Source: Cephalothrix simula
Lineage: Eukaryota > Nemertea > Palaeonemertea > Archinemertea > Cephalotrichidae
Assembly (NCBI GenBank): GCA_035591015.1
Contig: JAXIUW010196732.1
Span: 1 to 11,698 of the forward strand
Direction of reading: 5' to 3'
DNA length: 11,698 bases
Part shown: piece by piece, positions 1-8,100 of the stretch
How the letters are laid out: every line of letters begins with the position of its first letter
Numbering within the stretch: position 1 is the stretch's first letter
Notes under the pieces: generated by a model
What the model was told of the DNA's origin: nothing
What the model saw: the letters and a program-made list of their open reading frames with translations, nothing else
The model's database searches: none
Program-made: the position numbers and the translations under genes

Positions 1-585
1 GGGTGGGGTGCTCAACCACAGGAAAAAAGTGGTCGAAAAAAGAGGAAAAAAGTGAAATTTTGGGGGTAGGGGTCCCCCAAAATTTGATGAAATCAATATT
101 TTCCAGGGGTGGGAAGGGGGGTTGGTGGGTCCCCAACCGGATTTTCACTTTTATACTACCCGTGCATGTAAATTTTTTCCATGGCCCCCCCTCGGTTAAA
201 CGAGAAAAAATCCCTTGTTGCCCTCACAAATCATACTATTGTTACAGTCAACTCCTATCCCGCTAAAAAGGTTATTTTAACATCTTTTATCGATTTCGCA
301 TGACGCGTCATATGCCTGTGTATAGAATTATCTTTATTTTGTCATTATCACCCGAACTTCACTTTTTGCACACTCCCGCCTTTTGCACATTTTTGCACAT
401 TTGCAAAAATGGGATTTGATTGTATACTGTAGAAATAGTACAAATATCTTAAATACCCTTTATAAGAAATACCCGCGGAGGACGGTGGTAAATTACTGTT
501 AATGAGAGGGGGATGCCTTATATCAAATCATCAAATTAAAGTAGAGTGATACATTTCAGAATTGGTTAACTATTATTTTTTGCAG
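1..585 (+). other. PIGT: intron of PIGT upstream of its last exon (partial)
   Basis: This stretch contains no exon I can recognise. It ends in a polypyrimidine tract (TATTATTTTTTGCAG) whose AG at 584-585 is the 3' splice site of the last PIGT exon. It holds a G-rich hairpin near 55-85, an interspersed-repeat copy near 49-112, and a short repeat of TTTTGCACAT (381-390, 391-400). The second unit also forms a hairpin, ATTTTTGCA at 389-397 with TGCAAAAAT at 402-410. Open reading frames here (for example 3-266) resemble no protein I know. Confidence 0.7.
49..112 (-). repeat. interspersed repeat copy with G/C-rich hairpin
   Basis: AAATTTTGGGGG (55-66) and CCCCCAAAATTT (74-85) form a 12-bp perfect stem with a 7-nt loop. 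Read on the minus strand, 69-104 matches 6081-6116 on the plus strand at about 30 of 36 positions by eye, sharing GGAAAAT, GATTT and GGGGACCCC blocks. The two are therefore probably copies of one interspersed repeat. No coding content is seen and the true ends are uncertain. Confidence 0.5.
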
Positions 586-919
586 CTTCGAGGATAAGAA
601 AACTTTCTTTCTTCGACTTCACACTGAATCCTTACTGGTGTCATTACCAACACCTGACTTCAGCATGCCTTACAATGTCATCTGCCTTGCATGTACTGTG
701 GTTGCCATAGCATTTGGATCATTACACAATTTAACAACAAAAGGATTTGTCATCGTTGAAAAAGAAGATGCTGGATTTGTTACAAAGTTGTTAGCTAAGC
801 TGTTCAGGAAAAGTGATGCTAAAAAAGAAAATAAAACGAATGATGACAAAGTTGATGAAGATAATAAAGCAGCTGATGAATCAAAAGACACCGAAACTGA
901 ATCCAAAAAGACTAAATAG
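586..919 (+). CDS. PIGT: GPI transamidase component PIG-T, last coding exon (C-terminus)
   Basis: PIG-T is a non-catalytic subunit of the ER complex that cleaves the C-terminal signal of precursor proteins and attaches the GPI anchor; it stabilises the complex with the catalytic subunit PIG-K. The exon starts after the AG at 584-585. Base 586 completes a split codon and the frame then reads FEDKKTFFLRLHTESLLVS, followed by LPTPDFSMPYNVICLACTVV, a block almost unchanged across animal PIG-T proteins as I recall them. The hydrophobic stretch NVICLACTVVAIAFGSL (about 674-724) is the single C-terminal membrane segment. After it comes a cytosolic tail, basic at first (KLLAKLFRK), then rich in Lys, Asp and Glu, ending in KKTK before the TAG at 917-919. 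This tail is longer than the short one I recall for vertebrates. Only the 3' exon is present. A CATAAA variant poly(A) signal lies at 1079-1084, but I cannot confirm its use. Confidence 0.93.
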
Positions 920-1498
920 TGATAAGTATATCTGTTTTTGAAAATGCCCTTATGTTTAGTGAAAAAATTGAAAACGGCTAACCATAGGAAAAACTCCCAG
1001 AAATACCGTTATTTAAAGTAGGAGTTTATCGCAATATTAGCAAACATTTCATGTTAAAATTCTTTGTTTTGTATACTGCATAAAATAGCCCTATTAGTGA
1101 AAGATTTGATGGCACTAATGCCGTAAATGATCGGCTGCGATGTTTTTTTGGTTCCATTACAAAACACGTCGCCATTTTTTTTTACTATTTTTATGGTTCA
1201 GCTCAAATTCAATTAGATCGAGAATTCGCTAGATGGGCTCGAATAATTTCAAAAGTTTCCCATTTAAATGAAGATATAGTGTGTCACTCCCAGGCGTACA
1301 CACTATACTCCTGTGATCACTTTGATCATGTTGATACTCAACGGTATAGTATCATATCGCCTTGATGTGCAAGATGCACTTTGATGCTCATGTTTTCCGT
1401 CCTTTGCTCAACATATGGTCTAAATACGATATATATTGAGTGTAGTTAACGGTTTTCCCGCTAGGCTAGGGTGGACCTACTGTTTGCATAATTTTAAA

Positions 1499-1551
1499 AC
1501 AATAGGGATGAAATACATGTAGGCCTAGGTATCTACAATAGGGATGAAATA
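1499..1551. repeat. 17-bp direct repeat, 36-bp period
   Basis: ACAATAGGGATGAAATA is found twice without mismatch, at 1499-1515 and 1535-1551. The 19 bases between include the palindromic AGGCCT. The meaning is unknown; it could be a local slippage duplication. Confidence 0.75.
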
Positions 1552-1580
1552 GATATCTTAAAAGATGATATCACGACGTT

Positions 1581-1593
1581 GTTACATGGTAAC
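1581..1593. promoter_or_regulatory. RFX/X-box-like palindrome (upstream candidate)
   Basis: GTTACATGGTAAC contains a good right half-site (GGTAAC) and an imperfect left half (GTTAC) of the X-box bound by RFX factors, which control many ciliary genes. It lies about 430 bp upstream of the start codon of a gene whose family is ciliary. It is one base shorter than the symmetric form, and short palindromes occur by chance, so this is only a candidate. Confidence 0.25.
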
Positions 1594-1914
1594 CTTGGGG
1601 AATGGTTAAAAAGCAATAGATTGTCTCGGGTGTGCCCAAAAAGGTTCTTTCCCCTGGATGATCATGGGTGTGGGGTCAACTGGTGGAGCACTCGTTGACT
1701 GGTGCATTAATTCATTCAGATGATCATGATTTAAAGGTCTTTAAATTACTTGTATTCATATTTATCGTAGGAGCTGAACTTGTGTTTTGTGTATATATTG
1801 GTTTTCGTCTTATTTGATAATCTTAGATTACTAAATTTGTGTCTATTTCCCACCACTAGAAAAGTGTTGCATAAGTAATATATAGTCTTATGCATCCTAA
1901 ATCAATTTTAATTA

Positions 1915-1922
1915 TGACGTCA
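1915..1922. promoter_or_regulatory. cAMP response element (CRE) consensus TGACGTCA
   Basis: A perfect TGACGTCA (within ATGACGTCAT) sits about 100 bp before the start codon of the SHIPPO-repeat gene. CREB/CREM-family factors bind this site, and CREM drives many post-meiotic sperm genes in mammals. The position and the gene family make a functional site plausible. That it is used in this organism is inference. Confidence 0.4.
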
Positions 1923-1937
1923 TAATTGTTATCAACC

Positions 1938-1950
1938 GTTACTATGTAAC
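1938..1950. promoter_or_regulatory. X-box-like palindrome GTTACTATGTAAC
   Basis: The arms GTTAC and GTAAC flank a 3-base centre, resembling the RFX X-box (GTTNCC-AT-RGNAAC type) with one base fewer and imperfect inner positions. It lies about 75 bp before the start codon, a usual distance for X-boxes of ciliary genes in nematodes. Confidence is low because the match is not exact. Confidence 0.3.
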
Positions 1951-2023
1951 TTTAAGTTATAATCATCAATGGCGGCTTAGTTTAAAACTATTTTGCTGGG
2001 GAGGAATTTCGAAAATTTCAAAA

Positions 2024-2174
2024 ATGTCAAAAAAGACTGTTAGAATTAGAATTAGTAGTCCTGACCGTCATAAAACTGAATTGCTTGTGCCAGAACTTAA
2101 GTTGGCAGAAAATGCTGGTAGTGCATCAAGTGTGAGTAAAGGGAAAATGCCTAAAAAGAAAATTGAAGAAAGGC
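2024..2174 (+). CDS. STPGR gene exon 1 (start codon)
   Basis: The ATG at 2024 (context AAAAATGTC, A at -3) is the first in a frame open from 1901. It encodes a basic, Ser/Lys-rich N-terminus (MSKKTVRIRISSPDRH...) of 50 residues plus one base, with no repeat. The donor at 2175 is an exact GTAAGT. The leftover C joins GT from exon 2 to give Arg, keeping frame. The start rests on this ATG and the good donor; an upstream non-coding exon cannot be excluded. Confidence 0.72.
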
Positions 2175-5100
2175 GTAAGTTTCTTTAGAATTAAATTTTT
2201 TAAAGGTGTTATTTATTGTAATATCATAATTATGTACACATAATTTTGGTTTTTGTCATTTAGAATATTATCTAATAATATTAATATCAATATTAATATT
2301 ATTATTAATAATATTATTAATAATATTTAAAATTCTTTATTTAAAATTTCAAATATGCTATTTCCGAATTCTGGGAGGCATTTCATTTTCAGGCAGTATC
2401 TGCTGCCAATTTTCAAGGAATGCTGGAAAATTCTTTTAAAATGGGCTTGAGCAAAAGGTTGTGATGATTCCCATTTTCAAAGAATGTTTTTCATTCCCTG
2501 ACCATATGCGGCAGGTTCTGCCGGAAACATTTAAAGTATAATTTACAAAAATTAAATTATGAATTACGTTATTTTATCATCATTGGAACGTATTGTTTCT
2601 TTTCATTCATCATCATGTAATCATCATTTTTTATATTTACTCTTTTAAGTGTATTTTTTTGCAACTTTTTATAATATAATGTCATAGCACAATATTTTGT
2701 CAATTTTTTGTAAAAATTTTATAATTTTTATGTTTGATAATTGTATGACTTTTAAAATTTTATTGTATATTTGTAATCATCAAAATGATTTAGGTAAGTT
2801 CCGTAATGAATTTGTATACCGTCAAAATAGTTTTGTATTTATCAATTTTTAAAAATAATTTTTAGGTATTACTCGAACATCTATGGGCGAATGGATAGTC
2901 AGACCTGGAGAAACTCCACTGACGTCACTTAATCTACCCACACCAGCGCCATCTGATTATGATCCGAAAATTGATCTCACCCGCTATGCTTCTCCTAATT
3001 ATTCTGTTGGCGGAGTTTTTCGACCCGAAAAACGTAAGTTCAATAGTGATATTCGTTTAACAATTTTAAATCGTTCGGTTCTGTTGAAATACATTCGGTT
3101 TCTGAACTCATGTATGATTATTTTGTTTTTAGTCACCTATGAAGTGGGTCCTGCCGATTATAACACTAGCAAAAATATGGTATGGCACCGAAAATCGATT
3201 GCGCTCAAAGGAAAAGGAAAACATCACATTCGAGGTACATTTATGTTATGAATCTAAAAGTGTTCAAATTATTTTTTGCTCGATGTTTTTAAAAATGTTT
3301 CTAGATTAATAATATATCACCCTCTTAGCTTTATCAGACGTAACGTTCCCCCTCCGTACGGAGGGAGAACGCCCACACCTGGACCTACATTTACAGGTGC
3401 GGTACGTTATATCCTATCCGTTAGTCGTTAAATAGAAGTCCGTATGATTATAGGTAACCTGCAGTGCTCACGCTGTAAATTCCCGTATTTATGGCTCCTT
3501 CAGGTATAAATCGGCCTTCATTATACTCATATTTTTGATAAGTAATACTTCATTTGATATATTGAATGTAAGCCGAGGTGTTAAATAATTATGGGTTCGA
3601 GGGACCTCGTCCCGAGAATGGATATTTAACACGTTTAGGTTTTAGCAGTATCCAATATTATTGTAACCGTTTTATACCTTGGCTGGTTTGTTTTCTATCA
3701 ACTTAAGTGCAGAATATCAAAACTGTGCCCTATATCAAAAAGTGTGGTTATATCACAGATATATGCATACTTTTAACAATAAAAAATGGTATAATATAAT
3801 GAAACCTATATTACATTATGTTCCTTGGTACTCCTGGCTGCGCTAAGTGACCTACTTTTATGTTTAGTTTCTGATTTCTTTTAGTGGTTGATTCTGATCA
3901 CATGATTGGTGCAGCACAGTACAATATACGTCATAATGAATTCGGTAGTACAGGAAGGAAAATTAGTATCGTTGGCACAAGAGGAACATTTAACAACGGC
4001 CCCCCGAATTCTGGAATTCAACCCGTGGATACTCATGGTATGTATATGGCCCCTTTCGTTACTTGTATTTTTTCAACTATACAAGAAAGCCATTTCTTAT
4101 TGTATATTACGTGTATCAGTGTCTACTACACCTAGACGCGTGATTCGTCGCGACGAACCGCTGAATCTTCATTGCTTTTGCAAAAACGAACCGGCAAGTA
4201 TGCAACACTATGGTATCGTTCCCCCGAGGGCCCTTGAAGGTCCGGTAATATCGTTCCATCGCTTCAACTTTTCACTGGCCTATGGAATAACCAATATGGT
4301 TTCTTTTAATTCATGTTATGTATCATTTTGTTTCTTGCTTTGGTAACTTTCAAAATTTTGTTCTTTTGAACCATTTATAACAAATTAAAAGTAGAAAAAT
4401 ACCATTATCTGGCGGATTGTGTTTTATACCTCCCCGAGTTATGCATTTTAGCAGATACTTTCTCCTAGACTGGAAACCCATCCTAATTTCTGCAACCAGA
4501 TTGAGAAATTACTAATCCGATGAAATTAGGATGGATTTCCAGTCTAGGAGAAGGTGAGCGTTCCATTCACTTTTCCGGGAGGAGGGAGAGCTCCCTCGAA
4601 TAGCCTCGAGGGAACCGATGGAACACAAGCAATTTAAATGTCTTAAATGACATCTTGATGCCCAAGGAAAAAAAATTGTTTGAGCTGCGGGAATACTGTT
4701 AGATCAAATAATGGGAAACATACTGGATAATTCAAGAGGTCACATGAAAGGTGTCCGAGGTATTGAGGTTCGAGGTTTAAATGAAAAATTCGGCGGTTTG
4801 TCAAATTTTCGACATTTACGAAGATATGCATTAAAATTCAACGGAAACGCCTGACGGAAAAGTAAACTTTGTGTATTGATGATTAGGATAGATGCTTAAG
4901 ATGATGCGTTCACGGAACATGCGTTTCCGTAAAATTTGACCAATACTTAAGATGTAAAACAAAAATTGAATGTCATGTAAATTTCATGTTGCGTATCACG
5001 CGTATTGTGTAATACGCATGACTTGTATTATCCGTAATTTGATCCTCCCGGATCAGAATGCCACGTTTGTTATACGTTATACTTATTGTATAGGCACATC

Positions 5101-8100
5101 AGGCATATACGTACACCCCTGCCCCAAAATAGTACGTCAAGCAATCTCTGTTCGTTCGTCATGCATTTTTTCGTCACCCTTTTTTTGCAGGCATGCTCAA
5201 ATGCATTTTGTTGCATATCACATTACCGTGTGTTCTCTAAAATGAATAATAGGCGTGATATGCATTCATTGAACCTGGTTGAACGTTGAATTTGTAAAAT
5301 TTTACAAGGACTTGGGGAAGAACCGTGAAATGCATGTCGCGTATCTGCGTATTCTGAAATACGCATGATATACATTGTAGAACGCGCGTATCCGTCATTT
5401 TTAAAAGAGCACTAACTTCAAATCCTTTGTTGAGTACCAGTGCGTATTCTCTGAAACACATGATAAGCTTGGATGTAGAACCCGCTAATCGCAAGTCGCT
5501 TATGACACCTATTCCCTAACACGCGTGATATGCATTCGTGGAGCACGCCTATCGCATGGCATACAAAATGCATACCGATAATTATCTGAACATGTTTTTT
5601 AGGCTTTTTGACGCCGGGTTGCTCCTACCGACCGAATTCTGGCGAAGGACGTGGACCCGCGAAGACATTCGGTTTGCAAGCAAGTGGAAAGTGCACAAGT
5701 TATGGTCCAGGTCCTGCTGCGTATTTTGTTGAAAGCAAGAATCATGGAGGGGCGCATTCGTTTGGTAAAATTTTGCCTTTCCTTTCGTCTTGGAATATGG
5801 GTAAGTTTTGTCAAATTATGCAGCCGACAGAAAGGGATTTCTTCCTAACCCAGCGTATTCTCCTAATATCACTTTGACCTATTTAAATTAGCGGTTAAAT
5901 ACCGTTATCAAAACTTGCATTTGCTATTCAACGACACCACCCCACCCAACATTGGTTTTATAAGGTTTCTAAATTATAGTTATAGATAACTGTTCTTCGA
6001 AAAAATGCTATCCATTTCAGGGGGAGATCGTGGTATTAAACTTTTTAAACCGAAAATCCTATTTGGGAGCCCCCACCGCCGGAAAATTTCGATTTTACCA
6101 AACTTTTGGGGACCCCATCGCAAAGTTCATTTTTTCCTCCCAAAATTGTAATTTGAATTATTTCCCAAATTAAAAAAAAAATTTTTTTAAGTGAAAATTT
6201 GAATTTTTTCCCAAATTTTTCAATGACAATTTTTATGAAATTTTCTAATCCTTCAAAAGGGTTTATAATACCTAGCCGTAATAGGCAATACTAGTAATGT
6301 GGAATGTTATGCTTAAAAAAAACTCTTTCAAATAGTAAGGACGAGAGAGGAAAAATGCAAAATATGACTCAGCAGCTCACGAAAATCCAGAAAAAAAGGT
6401 CTAAGGCCCTCCCCATCTGTGTTTGTAATTCTTGCCACGAGCCTCACTCCAATTTTCCTATTTTTGATCATTTTTGCTTTCCAGCTGCCGGAGATGATGA
6501 AAATCCAGCACCGAATAGTTATGACCTTGGAACAACTATTGGCAAGGCCGTCGCTAAGTCAATTAGCGGGCGCCATGGTACGGGGCGTGGTCCATCCGGT
6601 AAGTAAATTGTAGAAAACAACAGCCGAATTTATGCAACTTTAGCGGACTTAAATTTCAGAAAGCAGAATGTTCCATTTTTGCCTTTCAGATTTTGTTCCT
6701 GCTCCGAATATGTACAGTCTTCCTGGAACAATATTACCAAGTACAGATGCACCACTAGGTTTTAAATGGACTGAATTTGAACGTGAGTAGTATTATCCTG
6801 AATAAAAACGATTTCGCGAGGAAGTCCCCGAATCGGGGACATTTTACCCTTCATTTTTTATTCGTTAACATCACCATCCCGAAGAGTTACGAAATCTCAC
6901 TTTTTACTGTACATAATAGCCGTTTTTATGGTGAAAAAAGCCTTCTAATCATGCAAACCCGGAAGTAGTCACTTCGGAAGTTTATGCATGCGCAATGCCT
7001 CTCTCCTGTTTTATTCGCCACCATGATTTTAAAAGTCCCATGATGCACTGCGACCAATATTTTTAGTGATGTGTCTGAGAACACTCAAAAAATTTTACTA
7101 AATTTTTCTGATTTGAATGATTTGAACCACAATAAAAACGGCTAATGAATAATTTAAAAACAATACATGTACATTATGTTTCAGAAAAGCCGAGCCCAAG
7201 TCCAAATGCTTATAACGTCACGAATGTTTGCCTTAAAAAAGCGCCGATTTATTCATGTAGAATGTTCACAAAGCCCTGTTTCCCTGATGTAAAGTTTAGC
7301 CCACAAAGTAAGTACCGTGCCTCTTACTATGTTCATCAATTACGCACTCATAAAAATGACTAATTCAGAAAACGTTCCGTGGTCACCGAAACGTCCTTCC
7401 AGCGCTCGTGTAGCAGTGCTCGTGTAGCGCTCTTCCAGCGTTCGAGTAGCGCCCTTCCAGCGTAAGCGGAGCCTTCTCGCGAATAGCGCACTGTATTTTT
7501 CAATTTTTAAAACAAAGTTTGTTTACTTAAGTTACACTTGCGAACGTTCTTCCAGCGTCCATGGAGCGTCATTCGGGCGTCCTTGTAACGTATTGGTGCG
7601 TTTATATGTGCGTTAGAAGGACGCTGCAAGGACGCCGGCTAAGTGTAACTGGGCCTTATCTATTCTAAAATTTATTAGACTAATTCAATTTCTGCTTCTA
7701 TTTTGTTTATTTTTCAGGTGATCCAAATGTTCCCGGTCCAGGAAATTATGATTTGACTAAGAAATTTACGGTCAACGATAGCCCAGCGTATTCAATGGGT
7801 GGTCAACGTAGACAATTTAAACGTACGTAACTAACTAAACTGTAACCGTAATATACATTGCCGAACTGTGTCTCGTATCCGCGTGTTAGAGATTTCGCGG
7901 ATAAACAAAATGCGCGTAACTCAAGCATCAGCGTATTCATAAGTTTTAACGTTAGTACCAGTTAATTCGCAACACCTGTTGTATCGCAAATTTTTTGTTT
8001 TAGCTCTGTCCAAGATAAATCGCTTCCGGTTTCCATCACTTTTACTAACAGACTAAAATTGAACGGGATAAATTCGACTAATGAAATCGGAAGTGATTGA

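Larger units (their letters stand above)
920..2023 (+). other. PIGT 3' flank and intergenic/promoter region of the next gene
   Basis: This holds the PIGT 3' untranslated region (end not determinable) and the upstream region of the repeat-protein gene. No AATAAA is seen near the PIGT stop. A 17-bp direct repeat (ACAATAGGGATGAAATA) occurs at 1499-1515 and 1535-1551. Possible promoter sites cluster at 1915-1950. A minimal upstream ORF, ATG GCG GCT TAG, lies at 1969-1980. The reading frame of exon 1 is open upstream from 1901 (TAA at 1898-1900), with no earlier in-frame ATG than 2024. Confidence 0.6.
3235..3884 (+). other. intron 3
   Basis: Phase-1 intron ending in GATTTCTTTTAG. It holds a palindromic hairpin (3345-3370) and a larger imperfect hairpin (3578-3632). 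The stretch 3339-3396 reads like a Pro-rich repeat (PTPGPTFTG) in one frame, but no acceptor gives the right phase, so I do not call an exon. Confidence 0.65.
4038..5602 (+). other. intron 4 (repeat-rich)
   Basis: At 1565 bp this is the second-longest intron of the gene. It contains two adjacent fold-backs (4460-4552, 4560-4624) and a degenerate repeat field from about 4895 to the acceptor at 5601-5602. ORFs at 3906-4346, 4643-4831 (minus) and 4970-5494 overlap these repeats or lack similarity to anything I recognise. I found no exon with the repeat motif here. Confidence 0.65.

Noticed and set aside
3-266. An 87-codon ORF at the left end as an upstream PIGT exon
   Set aside because: The translation does not resemble PIG-T and the DNA is a repeat with a G-rich hairpin.
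670-906. A 78-codon minus-strand ORF
   Set aside because: It is the antisense shadow of the PIGT exon; the Ser-rich translation comes from the Lys/Asp/Glu codons of the tail.
3339-3396. Possible extra repeat exon reading VPPPYGGRTPTPGPTFTG in intron 3
   Set aside because: The required frame does not follow any nearby AG in phase 1, the segment lacks the core tyrosine in place, and it overlaps a GC-rich palindrome that explains the Pro/Gly codons.
3906-4346. A 146-codon open frame overlapping exon 4
   Set aside because: It is a shifted frame of exon 4 running into intron sequence. The exon 4 frame with correct phase and the donor at 4038 is the better explanation.
4643-4831. ORFs on both strands in intron 4, including a roughly 54-codon plus-strand frame ending ALKFNGNA
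   Set aside because: Short, no recognisable domain, no splice signals in the gene's phase.
7374-7470. CRISPR-like array
   Set aside because: The 22-bp units are adjacent without unique spacers, imperfect, and lie in a eukaryotic intron.
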